A DNA stretch of 34,777 bases, taken from assembly GCA_007122455.1 (NCBI GenBank), contig SKTU01000072.1:1-34777 (forward strand), written 5' to 3'. The notes under the pieces are model-generated. The model saw nothing but the letters and a program-made list of their open reading frames with translations. It searched no databases and had not been told where the DNA came from. The DNA comes from Haloarculaceae archaeon (GTDB lineage: Archaea > Halobacteriota > Halobacteria > Halobacteriales > Haloarculaceae). Within the stretch, counting starts at the first letter, position 1, and every line of letters starts with the position of its first letter. The translations under genes and the position numbers were made by a program. Shown one piece after another: positions 25,183-32,112 of this stretch.

Positions 25183-25794
25183 ATGTCCGTTCGCTCGCGG
25201 TCGTCCCGCGCTCGTCGGCTTGACGGCGAGGACGACCGGCGTCTCACTGCGGCGCTCGGCCGCAACCCCGCCGTCCAGACGCTGCTGCTCATGGGCGTGG
25301 TGTCGATCGTCGACTGGCTCGTCGGCCCCCCGTTTGCCATCTCCTCGCCGATCGGCTCCCCGCCGTGGGAGTTTTTGGCGATCTACTCCCATCTCTCGCT
25401 CGGTCACCTGCTGTCGAACGCGGTTATCGTCCTCGTCGCGGGCGGGCTCGTCTCGCTGTCGACGTCGACCGGCCGCTTTCACGCGTTCTTCGTTCTGACC
25501 GGTGTCGCTTCCTCGGTCGCTCACGTCCTCGCCAGCGGCGCGTTCGGGACATCCGTTGCGATCATCGGCTCGAGCGGCTCCGCGTTCGCGCTCGTCGGCT
25601 ATCTCCTCGTCGCCAATCCGCTCTCGGCGGCGGTGTTCGGCCGAATCGACGGCCGCACCGTCGCGGTCGTCCTCGTCGTCGTCGCCGTCGCGGTCACGCT
25701 CCAGTACTCCGCGGCGGGCAGCGCGGTCGTCTCACACTTCGTCGGGGTCGTCCTCGGGATGGCCGCCGGTCGGTTTCGGCTGCTCGGTCGGTGA
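25183..25794 (+). CDS. rhomboid-family intramembrane serine protease
   Basis: A 203-residue, six-TM rhomboid. TM2 carries HLSLGHLLSN (His70, His75, Asn79), TM4 the nucleophile in GSSGSAFALVGY (Ser131) and TM6 the base in SHFVGVVLGMAAG (His185). These complete the Ser-His dyad, so activity is expected: cleavage of transmembrane substrates within the bilayer. The basic, Ser/Arg-rich N-terminus (MSVRSRSSRARR) should be cytoplasmic. ATG 25183 is chosen since a CGTTTTGTC element lies about 26 nt upstream; a longer frame from 25051 reads through the neighbouring gene's promoter. The substrate is unknown. This is a separate, canonical rhomboid, unlike the fusion at 20987. Confidence 0.9.
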   Translation: MSVRSRSSRARRLDGEDDRRLTAALGRNPAVQTLLLMGVVSIVDWLVGPPFAISSPIGSPPWEFLAIYSHLSLGHLLSNAVIVLVAGGLVSLSTSTGRFHAFFVLTGVASSVAHVLASGAFGTSVAIIGSSGSAFALVGYLLVANPLSAAVFGRIDGRTVAVVLVVVAVAVTLQYSAAGSAVVSHFVGVVLGMAAGRFRLLGR

Positions 25795-25902
25795 GTGGGC
25801 TATTCGAGTTGGGCTGCCGACGGCAGGCTCTCGAGCGCGTAAAACGTCGCCAGCGTAAAGGTTGGCTGCCACGGCGCCCTCCGAGCTGGCCCTGATCGCG
25901 CC

Positions 25903-26712
25903 TCATCCGAGCCGATCGTCGACGATCGTGCGTGCGACGCGAACGGCGTTTTCGATCCCCAGTTCGAACCCCGACTCGAACGTCGAGCCGAGGAGGTGTT
26001 CCCGCGCCGACCCCGATTTCGGCCGGTCGTGATTCGAGATGCCCCGGACGGTGAGATACCGATCGAGCCGTCCGAACCGCGTCAGCGCGGTCGCCGTGCC
26101 GGCGTCCTCCATCTCCGTCGCCCGGTACGGCGCCAGCCCGTACTGGGAGACGAGCCACGCCGCCTGCTCGGCGAGTTCCGCGCCGTGCCAGAACTCGTCG
26201 CCACAGAGGTTCGTCCCGCCGACGACCTCCGGGTCGGTTCCCTCGAGATTGACCTCCTCTGCGAGCGCTCGGGCGCGTTCGACCAGTTCGGCGTTCAGTT
26301 CGAAGGCACCCTTCCCCTTCGTGTAGGGGTTCAACGCGAGCGGCGGATCGTTCTCGTCCGGATCGACCCGGTATTTGTCGTCCCAGTCGACGATCGCGTC
26401 CGCGAGGAGGACCGAGCCGATCGGCAGCGTCGGTGGGCCGCCGGCGACGCCGACCGAGAGGACGAGCGCCTCCTCGAGCCGGAGCGTCTCGCTGGTCAGT
26501 AGCGCGGTCGTCGTCGTCGCCGCCGACGCCTTGCCGATCCCGGTGGGGACGACGGCGAGTCCGTCGTCGGTGTAGCGCAGCGGGGTCGGGACACCCTCGA
26601 TGTGGACCGTCGCGTCGAGGTCGTAGGCCGTCCGCCAGGGGGCCGCCTCCCCGGGGAGTCCCGTCAGATCGTCGAAGGCCGGCAACACGAGGACGTCCAC
26701 GTCGATCGGCAT
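25903..26712 (-). CDS. purine nucleoside permease-like protein (NUP/phosphorylase superfamily)
   Basis: A 269-residue protein of the NUP family, which shares the nucleoside-phosphorylase fold. Supporting segments are VLVLPAFDDLTGLPGEAAPW, TPLRYTDDGLAVVPTGIGKA, LVLSVGVAGGPPTLPIGSVL, ATEMEDAGTATALTRFGRLD and YLTVRGISNHDRP. ATEMEDAGTATAL corresponds to the purine/ribose site of phosphorylases (ME-D pattern). No TM helix and no signal peptide are apparent here, so despite the family name an enzymatic role (cytoplasmic nucleosidase or phosphorylase) seems as likely as transport. The length is shorter than fungal and bacterial exported NUPs, which carry a signal peptide. It is divergent from the Orc gene. 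Confidence 0.82.
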   Translation of the reverse strand: MPIDVDVLVLPAFDDLTGLPGEAAPWRTAYDLDATVHIEGVPTPLRYTDDGLAVVPTGIGKASAATTTTALLTSETLRLEEALVLSVGVAGGPPTLPIGSVLLADAIVDWDDKYRVDPDENDPPLALNPYTKGKGAFELNAELVERARALAEEVNLEGTDPEVVGGTNLCGDEFWHGAELAEQAAWLVSQYGLAPYRATEMEDAGTATALTRFGRLDRYLTVRGISNHDRPKSGSAREHLLGSTFESGFELGIENAVRVARTIVDDRLG

Positions 26713-26854
26713 ACGTCCCCGTTCGATTGTCGGTTACAAAAGTGCCACCGGTGGTCCGGCGTCCCGGCGAGGGTGTCGGGCGGTGCGATCGCTGGCTTTT
26801 TGGTTCCGATACATACACACACGTAGTTACGCTGGAACCTCGACGAAACAATCA

Positions 26855-28081
26855 ATGAGCAAATACGACGATCTTTTCGCCGAGACGACCCCCGAACACA
26901 GCGTCTTCACCGATAAAGGCGCGCTCGATCCGCTTGCGGCGCCAACTGAGATCGTCGCTCGGGACACCCAAGAGCGAGCGCTTGCGAGGATTCTCAACGG
27001 GGTCCACGAGGGGTATCTGCCGACGACGGTGTCGGTGTACGGCCCGCCAGGGACAGGCAAGACGCTTACGACACGGCGACTCTGTGCAGAGTTCGCCGCT
27101 CGCCAGGAGTCAGTCGCTGTCGAGTACGTCAATCTTAAAGAGTGCCGGACGCTGTTCAGTGCGGCCAACGAGATCTGCTTCGAGCTGACGGGGGAGAAAA
27201 AAGGCGCCTACGAAGGGCTGGATGGGGTCTTTACCGCAATCTGGACAGCGCTCGAATCGTATCCCGAGTGGACGATCCTGCTGTTGGATGAGGTCGATCA
27301 CGTCGCCCACGATTCGAACTACGACCCCAGTGAGTTCTTCTATCGCTTGTTCCGTGGCGAGGGGAAGCTGAAACGCGACATTCAGTTGTCGGCATGGCTC
27401 ATTAGCAACGAACTCTTGGAGGTCGATCTCCGGCTTGATAGTCGCGTTCAGAGCGCGATGAGCGGTGAGGAGGTGTTCTTTCCGCCGTACGGTCGCGAGG
27501 AGCTGGAGGCGATTCTCGATGCCCGTCTCGAACAGGCCTTCCGGGATGACGCGCTCTCGGAGGCGGTCGTCGATTACGGGGTTACACAAGCCGCCCGCCG
27601 CTGGGGTGATGCTCGCAAAGCGCTGAGGCTGTTTCGCTATGCCAGTGAGACGGCCAACGAACGCGGCTATGAGACGGTGACGACGGCGTGTCTCGAGGAG
27701 AATCTCGAGTCCGCCGAGAAGGATGCACTGATCGAGAAGCTCTTGGAACTGCCGTTTAATCATTATCACGTTCTCTTGGGGATTACGGGGTGGAATGAGG
27801 GCGGGACCAACGAGATCAAACAGCCCGTCACCACGACAGAGATCTCCGGTAGTGTCAATCGAGCGGAGTATGACTCGGCGTTTCATCTGGGTGAGCGTGC
27901 GATTCGGGATATCGTTACCGATCTCGAGACGATGGGGCTTGTTGAAACGTGGCTCGACTCACGCGGCCGCGACGGGCGGATAAAACGGATCAAAACGACG
28001 TTCGACCCACAGTGGGTTCGCGATTCGAGAGCTTCGTATGCCGCTCAGTCGGACGATATCGACGAACTGCTCACGGAGTGA
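26855..28081 (+). CDS. Orc1/Cdc6-family replication initiator (AAA+ ATPase with C-terminal wHTH)
   Basis: A 408-residue initiator. Walker A is GPPGTGKT (63-70), Walker B ILLLDEVDHV (141-150), followed by sensor and arginine regions (ELLEVDLRLDSRVQSAMSGE) and the lid (RRWGDARKALRLFRYASETA). The C-terminal winged helix begins near 310 (VTTTEISGSVNRAEYDSAFH). It should bind origin recognition boxes and load MCM. ATG 26855 (MSKYDDLFAE) is the natural start. Haloarchaea carry many orc paralogues, often on plasmids or integrated elements; this one heads an AT-richer island with transposon relics, and its codon use looks less GC-biased than the genes to its left. An ORB-like site follows 74 bp downstream. 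Origin activity is not shown. Confidence 0.92.
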   Translation: MSKYDDLFAETTPEHSVFTDKGALDPLAAPTEIVARDTQERALARILNGVHEGYLPTTVSVYGPPGTGKTLTTRRLCAEFAARQESVAVEYVNLKECRTLFSAANEICFELTGEKKGAYEGLDGVFTAIWTALESYPEWTILLLDEVDHVAHDSNYDPSEFFYRLFRGEGKLKRDIQLSAWLISNELLEVDLRLDSRVQSAMSGEEVFFPPYGREELEAILDARLEQAFRDDALSEAVVDYGVTQAARRWGDARKALRLFRYASETANERGYETVTTACLEENLESAEKDALIEKLLELPFNHYHVLLGITGWNEGGTNEIKQPVTTTEISGSVNRAEYDSAFHLGERAIRDIVTDLETMGLVETWLDSRGRDGRIKRIKTTFDPQWVRDSRASYAAQSDDIDELLTE

Positions 28082-28154
28082 CCGCTTCGGTATCGGAGCG
28101 GTGAGTGTGTGACCGAGCTGTTCGTGGCTGATTCATTTATATCTACTGACGGGA

Positions 28155-28180
28155 TTTTCAAACGCAGAACGAAGGGGTTT
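28155..28180 (+). promoter_or_regulatory. ORB-like sequence downstream of orc
   Basis: GAACGAAGGGGTTT (28167-28180) resembles the G-rich half of archaeal origin recognition boxes (GGAAACnnAGGGG-type), preceded by TTTTCAAACGCA. Only one copy was seen, and the dyad half is poor. It lies in an AT-rich stretch with TTTATAT (near 28137) next to it. Confidence 0.3.
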
Positions 28181-28191
28181 GTCGATTAGTT

Positions 28192-28209
28192 CACGCCACT
28201 TTTGGCGTG
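28192..28209. repeat. perfect hairpin CACGCCA-CTTT-TGGCGTG
   Basis: A 7-bp perfect stem with a 4-nt loop, 110 bp past the orc stop. It could be a transcription-end hairpin or part of an element boundary; no T-run follows. Confidence 0.45.
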
Positions 28210-28259
28210 CAAGACTTAGAGCCATCTGGTCGATGAACGTGTGGATCTTACAGCGTGGG

Positions 28260-28274
28260 AGCGTGTCATAGAAA
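28260..28274 (+). repeat. 15-bp block AGCGTGTCATAGAAA, left copy
   Basis: Perfect inverted match to 31893-31907. It stands 39 nt from the 29-bp motif copy at 28314, in the same relative order as at the right end. Confidence 0.8.
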
Positions 28275-28313
28275 GCTCCGCACATTCTATTTATCAGATT
28301 CTTACCAAAATCG

Positions 28314-28342
28314 CGTGCAAGATACAGGGCGCTTATTCAGCA
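28314..28342 (-). repeat. 29-bp dispersed motif, copy A
   Basis: Minus-strand TGCTGAATA followed by 9 variable nt and GTATCTTGCACG. It matches copy C at 22 of 29 and copy B at 20 of 29 positions. Similarity to copy C extends upstream to a GGGGC block (to about 28360). Confidence 0.7.
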
Positions 28343-28363
28343 GCACAATCGTGCCCCGTATGA

Positions 28364-28996
28364 TCACCGCGGTTCGGCTTCGACGACGATCTCGTCAACG
28401 TAGTGTGTCGCAGCCGTCTCCCATACGACGGTCGTCCCGACAGCGAGGTAGAGAGTGTCCGTCGAGAGTTCAGGCGTCGTCCACTCGAAGGTGTACTCGT
28501 GCCAGCCATCCGCGAGCCACAGGGGTTCGCGAAGCCCACCGTATGGCGTTTCGCCGAATTGGGTGGTGTTCTGTCCCGGGGCCGGGAAGTCCTCTTCGAC
28601 CACTGGGCGATCCGGACCCAAGCGCATCACTGCACTCCGGATGAGATTGAACGACTCCGATTCACTCCAGAACTGGGCGGTGACGCTCATTTGATAGGCC
28701 TGTCCAGGCTCAACGGAGACCGGATGGACCGCCCAGGTGGTCCCGTCGTCGTAGTCCCCCTCGTTCCAGATCCGTAGGGAGTAATCGCCGTCTGCTGCCT
28801 CCTCGTCAGAGACATCCACCTCCCATTCGAACTCCTCGATATCAACCTCTGGCCCAATAGCCGCATCGGCCTCCCAGTCGCCGATACCTTCTTCGAACCC
28901 CTCATAGAAGACCAGATCGTCCGACTCGCCGAGACACCCGGCGATGCCGGCGATGCCGAACGCTCCACAGCCGCGAAGTAGCTCTCGACGATGCAT
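28364..28996 (-). CDS. Tat-type lipoprotein with jelly-roll-like domain
   Basis: A 210-residue lipoprotein. The N-terminus MHRRELLRGCGAFGIAGIAG followed by Cys21 is a twin-arginine-like signal with a lipobox (GIAGC), the usual haloarchaeal arrangement. The mature part reads like a carbohydrate-binding or jelly-roll beta-sandwich: FYEGFEEGIGDWEADA at its start, DGDYSLRIWNEG, QAYQMSVTAQFWSE, DGWHEYTFEWTTPELS and THYVDEIVVEAE at the end. This order (a 'region of damage' opening, ligand-facing strands, closing DEIVV strand) is common in CBM-like modules. The ligand is unknown. It is the first gene inside the repeat-bounded cassette. Confidence 0.78.
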   Translation of the reverse strand: MHRRELLRGCGAFGIAGIAGCLGESDDLVFYEGFEEGIGDWEADAAIGPEVDIEEFEWEVDVSDEEAADGDYSLRIWNEGDYDDGTTWAVHPVSVEPGQAYQMSVTAQFWSESESFNLIRSAVMRLGPDRPVVEEDFPAPGQNTTQFGETPYGGLREPLWLADGWHEYTFEWTTPELSTDTLYLAVGTTVVWETAATHYVDEIVVEAEPR

Positions 28997-29132
28997 AACA
29001 GAAACTATACCGGCTGACGGAAAATCCTACCGTGGGCACGGATGTGGAAATTACCGTGATGGTTTGTCCCGAAGAGCATCAATTCTATCAACTATCGGCG
29101 ATCACTCTGTGATCTCAAGAGGCGCGAGGCCA

Positions 29133-29382
29133 TTGAACGAGCCGATTCTCTGGGGATTGCTCATTGTCCTTTGGGTCGTGGCACTTCTGATGTCCGTCGC
29201 TCGCTACCAGCGACAGTCGTTCACCCGCTCAGAGTTGTTTCTCTGGAGCGTTGGGTCACTGTTGTGGATCGGGAGTAGGACTACGGTGGCTCGTCGAAGC
29301 GTTCTTCGGAACAGCAGCGGTGATCATTGACGCGTTCGTATTCGCGCTCGGCGTGGCCGGGGTCGTGGCCTTCAATCAGTGA
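29133..29382 (+). pseudogene. small membrane-protein gene broken by a frameshift
   Basis: From TTG 29133 the frame encodes LNEPILWGLLIVLWVVALLM, then SVARYQRQSFTRSELFLWSV and GSLLWIG. It then turns into non-hydrophobic sequence ending at 29330. Shifting to the next frame near 29270 restores a hydrophobic C-terminus (GLRWLVEAFFGTAAVIIDAF, VFALGVAGVVAFNQ, stop 29382). Joined, the product is about 82 residues with two or three TM helices. One extra base between 29265 and 29280 explains this. It is either real decay or a sequencing error; no homologue is recognised. Confidence 0.4.
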
Positions 29383-29454
29383 TGGCGAATTCGGGACAGT
29401 TCAGCTGCCGAGTAGAGCGCTGTCAGACGAACGTGCTGGCCGTTTATAGTGGTG

Positions 29455-29859
29455 TCACGCTTCTGCCTGCGCGACTTCAGGTGTGTCTCGCTGATAGACC
29501 CACCAGTACGAGAGGATTGCCCCAAGGCCGATAACGACTCCTGCGACAATGACCTGTGTAAACGGATCTGGTGGGGAAAACAGGGCGACGACGACGAACC
29601 CGATAAGAACGAGCTGGAACAGAAGGATTGCAAACCTTATCCGTGAGGTCGCTCCAAGCAGTGGCCGTTCACCGAGGTAGACCCGATAATACGCCAATAG
29701 AAAGAGAAAGACGATGAAAAGTGCAGCTGCGACGCCGAGGAGCAGACCAATCGGACGCCCGAACTGATTATCAAGTGCAGTGGCGACCACCAGACACGCT
29801 ATTGTCATAATCCAAATGAAAAACAGATCGATCAGAAATCCAGGACCTTCTCGTGGCAT
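29455..29859 (-). CDS. four-TM hypothetical membrane protein
   Basis: A 134-residue protein with four hydrophobic helices at about 8-27, 36-58, 72-94 and 100-119 (LLLGVAAALFIVFLFLLAYY; ILLFQLVLIGFVVVALFS), short loops and an acidic tail. I do not recognise the family. ATG 29859 is supported by a TTTTTATTA TATA element about 27 nt upstream (leaderless). It lies inside the accessory island between two Tat lipoprotein genes on the same strand. Confidence 0.7.
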   Translation of the reverse strand: MPREGPGFLIDLFFIWIMTIACLVVATALDNQFGRPIGLLLGVAAALFIVFLFLLAYYRVYLGERPLLGATSRIRFAILLFQLVLIGFVVVALFSPPDPFTQVIVAGVVIGLGAILSYWWVYQRDTPEVAQAEA

Positions 29860-29881
29860 ATCTATGTTCTCTTCTGTCGTG

Positions 29882-29890
29882 TAATAAAAA
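29882..29890 (-). promoter_or_regulatory. TATA box for the four-TM protein
   Basis: TTTTTATTA on the minus strand, centred about 27 nt before ATG 29859, fits a leaderless transcript. Confidence 0.55.
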
Positions 29891-30439
29891 TAGGTTCAAC
29901 ACCGCTGATGAGTACCGCGAAGATCGTTTCAATGGGCGATTGATTTTCACTCAAACACCCGGTGTTGAATCCATGAATCGCAAGCCGGCAAACACCTCCG
30001 ACACGAATCGTAACGAAACCTCTGGCAGTCAAATATAAATACCAATCCGCTGTCTTTCGGTTTAGGTATATAAGTGGATTTACCAGGAGTTCGTCACACC
30101 GCGTGAAAGAATCGTTTTAATCCGGTCGTAGTGGTGCGGTTTGCTACTCGGTTGTCCTCGTTAGGACGGCAATATCTAACAATAGACGTGCTCACCTCAG
30201 CTATGTAACGCAGTTGGTTGCTTCGTGAACGACTTTGAGCGCGAGTCGCTCATTGGCCAATAGAACATTATTTCGACATGAAAGTTAGGATCTGCAAGAC
30301 GGAGTACGCCTATTCAACAGGAGATACGGACTGAATTATAAGGCTACTACAATTGCCCAGTACAGGATGTACAGGTATCGTCCAGTCAGAAGGATAACTT
30401 GGTATTCAGTAATGAATGGGGCTTGCTATCCGTATCCCG
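29891..30439. other. gene-free AT-rich stretch
   Basis: About 550 bp without a convincing gene. It contains TATA-like elements AATATAAATA (30032-30041) and GGTATATAAG (30065-30074), both of plus-strand type, a small hairpin GTCCT-CGTT-AGGAC (30154-30167) and repeat copy D (30291-30319). A short RNA starting near 30100 is possible but unproven. Confidence 0.4.
30291..30319 (-). repeat. 29-bp dispersed motif, copy D
   Basis: Minus-strand TGTTGAATAGGCGTAC then TCCGTCTTGCAGA; 20 of 29 positions match copy A. No 15-bp companion block follows. Confidence 0.45.
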
Positions 30440-31009
30440 TCAGGGAAACTCAACAGTAACGTCTCCAGTCGCACTGTAGTCAGATCCCAGCAGACTGTCA
30501 GACGAAAGCGCGGCTTCGGCTCGAATCCAGAGTTGTTGGGAATCTTGTTCATCATCGCCTTCGAGAAGAAGATTCACCTTCACACTCGCCCGTCCGATAT
30601 CGGCCGTATCAGGCAGATCGAGGATGGTCGTCGAGGGGTCATCCCCGTCCTGAGAGAGCGTCGCTTTGTGTGCGTGAGCGTCCTCTCGAAGAGAGACCCC
30701 GGCGGGTGAGAAGCCACTCGTGTGTGGCGGAGAGCGGAATTCGAGGCGAAGCGAGTCTATCTGATCCCCCTTTGGCTGTAACGTCGAGACGGAGAACGGG
30801 TAGTAATCGCGTTGCTCGTCGCCGGTAAACTGTTTGTTGAGCTGAATTCGCAGTACGTCGTCGCCGTCATCGCTAAACGGTAGCACGATGCTCGGCCCAT
30901 GCTCAATCACGTCATCAGGCGTGAGGTGTGTCTCGCCGCTTACCCCAGTACACCCGGCAGTGCTTACAGCCACCAATCCGGTAACCGAGAGATACTGACG
31001 TCGGTTCAT
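30440..31009 (-). CDS. Tat-type lipoprotein, unknown function
   Basis: A 189-residue lipoprotein: MNRRQYLSVTGLVAVSTAGC has a twin-arginine-like start and a lipobox with Cys20. The mature part is acidic and beta-rich (VLRIQLNKQFTGDEQRDYYP; IDSLRLEFRSPPHTSGFSPA; ASVKVNLLLEGDDEQDSQQL), ending GDVTVEFP. I do not recognise a named family. ATG 31009 is supported by a CTTATTTC TATA-like element centred about 27 nt upstream; the frame running back to 31048 crosses it and is rejected. It lies in the repeat-bounded cassette. Confidence 0.72.
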   Translation of the reverse strand: MNRRQYLSVTGLVAVSTAGCTGVSGETHLTPDDVIEHGPSIVLPFSDDGDDVLRIQLNKQFTGDEQRDYYPFSVSTLQPKGDQIDSLRLEFRSPPHTSGFSPAGVSLREDAHAHKATLSQDGDDPSTTILDLPDTADIGRASVKVNLLLEGDDEQDSQQLWIRAEAALSSDSLLGSDYSATGDVTVEFP

Positions 31010-31031
31010 ACCACCGAATTCAGTGTCCGCT

Positions 31032-31039
31032 GAAATAAG
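31032..31039 (-). promoter_or_regulatory. TATA-like box for the 30440 lipoprotein
   Basis: CTTATTTC centred about 27 nt upstream of ATG 31009; leaderless spacing. Confidence 0.5.
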
Positions 31040-31132
31040 GGCTATCAACGGTCAAATACCTCTTTTACCACCGCCACACGGCTACTGAATGGTTGATTCA
31101 TTCAGATCAGTGCGTAATCAACGTCGGCCGAC

Positions 31133-31161
31133 TGCTGCATTGATCCTCTATAGTCAGCACT
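31133..31161 (+). repeat. 29-bp dispersed motif, copy E
   Basis: TGCTGCATTGATCCTCTATA then GTCAGCACT; 22 of 29 positions match copy C, including an unbroken GATCCTCT. A GGCC block stands just upstream, as in copy C. Confidence 0.55.
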
Positions 31162-31199
31162 CGATTTCGGATATAATTCCGATAACTCGCTTTCGACTC

Positions 31200-31228
31200 T
31201 GCTGAATAGAACGCGCGTATCTCGTACG
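31200..31228 (+). repeat. 29-bp dispersed motif, copy B
   Basis: TGCTGAATAGAACGCGCGTA then TCTCGTACG; 20 of 29 positions match copy A, including the first nine. It lies just past the end of the SRPBCC gene and 38 bp from copy E in the same orientation. Confidence 0.6.
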
Positions 31229-31251
31229 GAGACACTTCCCGAAAATAGCGT

Positions 31252-31698
31252 TTAACATTCTTGTTCGACGATATGCTTCAGATTCTCGCCTTCCTCATTC
31301 ATATGTTTTCGAACCGCCTCGAACTCTTCCCGATTCAGTCGCGTTCCGATTGGGCCAGTACGTACCTTGATTCGCTGAGTAATCCGGCACCCACCGTCTT
31401 CCGGCTCGACGGTAAAGCTGATGTGGGGAAGGAAGAACCCGATGAGTCGGCTTGACGGCTTGAACTCGATGTATCTGTTCGGCTCTACGGTAGTGTATCG
31501 GATAGTTCGTTTCTGTAAGTCTCCACCGATCCGCTCTTCGAAGTAGGCCTCATTCCCCGCTTCGAGTCCCTCACCTGTAACCCACCGAAACGTAACGTGA
31601 TCCGGATGCCACTTTTCGTAACGGTCCTCTATCTCCTCAAAAAATCGGAAGACTACGTCGGGGGGTTCGTCAATCTCTGTGCTCGCTTCGAGAAGCAT
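31252..31698 (-). CDS. SRPBCC (START-like) ligand-binding protein
   Basis: A 148-residue helix-grip protein of the polyketide cyclase/SRPBCC superfamily: MLLEASTEIDEPPDVVFRFF opens with the usual strand and helix (EIDEPPDVVFRFFEEIEDRY), followed by KWHPDHVTFRWVTGEGLEAG and RYIEFKPSSRLIGFFLPHIS. It closes with a long C-terminal helix (NREEFEAVRKHMNEEGENLK). It should bind a hydrophobic ligand; there is no obvious catalytic residue. I use ATG 31698, where the family begins; the upstream in-frame residues to 31746 cover the promoter (CTATTTTG about 24 nt upstream). A 12-bp inverted repeat abuts the start codon and recurs about 80 bp upstream. Confidence 0.83.
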   Translation of the reverse strand: MLLEASTEIDEPPDVVFRFFEEIEDRYEKWHPDHVTFRWVTGEGLEAGNEAYFEERIGGDLQKRTIRYTTVEPNRYIEFKPSSRLIGFFLPHISFTVEPEDGGCRITQRIKVRTGPIGTRLNREEFEAVRKHMNEEGENLKHIVEQEC

Positions 31699-31700
31699 CC

Positions 31701-31789
31701 TATGGCCCCTGTGTACAAAATAGAGGAAATGATACGTGAAATACACCTATGACGCTTATCTGTCATTCGCATTAGCTACAGGGGCCATA
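31701..31789. repeat. 12-bp perfect inverted repeat around the SRPBCC promoter
   Basis: TATGGCCCCTGT (31701-31712) and ACAGGGGCCATA (31778-31789) are perfect reverse complements 65 bp apart. They bracket the TATA-like element of the SRPBCC gene, one arm ending 2 bp before its ATG. They may be paired operators or the ends of a small element. Confidence 0.6.
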
Positions 31790-31794
31790 TAGTC

Positions 31795-31823
31795 TGCTGT
31801 ATAGATCCTCTGTATCTTGCACT
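31795..31823 (+). repeat. 29-bp dispersed motif, copy C
   Basis: TGCTGTATAGATCCTCTGTA then TCTTGCACT. It is followed 69 nt later by the 15-bp block at 31893, the same order as copy A at the left end. Confidence 0.7.
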
Positions 31824-31892
31824 GCCTTCTGTAGCCATGCCTATTCCAACACTTTCGCCTTGGGTTGTCCGCAGAAAAATCGGGTGTGAATG

Positions 31893-31907
31893 TTTCTATG
31901 ACACGCT
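31893..31907 (-). repeat. 15-bp block AGCGTGTCATAGAAA, right copy
   Basis: Exact reverse complement of 28260-28274. Together they close a 3.6-kb segment. Confidence 0.8.
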
Positions 31908-31965
31908 AGCATGGGCTTATACGCTGAACAGGCGGCTGTGTTGAATCGCCATAAGTCGGTGGAAT

Positions 31966-32112
31966 TCACTGTTTCACGGCACGCTTGATGTTGTAGACGA
32001 CACACATTAGGGCGATTTTTCGGAACTCACGGAACCATGACCGCGCTCGCACGGCGAAGCCGAGCGAGCGCTTGACAGCCGAGTTTCCAATCCTGACGTT
32101 CAAGTCACAGGA
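31966..32112 (-). pseudogene. IS5-family transposase, C-terminal relic
   Basis: The minus-strand frame encodes NSAVKRSLGFAVRARSWFRE, then FREFRKIALMCVVYNIKRAV and KQ before TGA (stop 31966-31968). This is the characteristic end of haloarchaeal IS5-family DDE transposases (xVRARxWFREFRxIxLMCxVYNIKRAVK). Only about 45-50 codons remain; the N-terminus and catalytic residues are missing, cut off by the IS605-like segment. Past the stop, GGCTGTGTTGAATC (31933-31946) looks like the terminal repeat region of the element. Confidence 0.75.

Noticed and set aside
28082-28363. Full replication origin next to the orc gene
   Set aside because: Only one ORB-like half-match and no clear unwinding element with flanking ORBs were seen; reported as a weak site only.
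31135-31228. CRISPR array suggested by spaced similar motifs E and B
   Set aside because: Only two adjacent copies, 20-22 of 29 identity, irregular spacing across the island and mixed orientation; not a CRISPR array.
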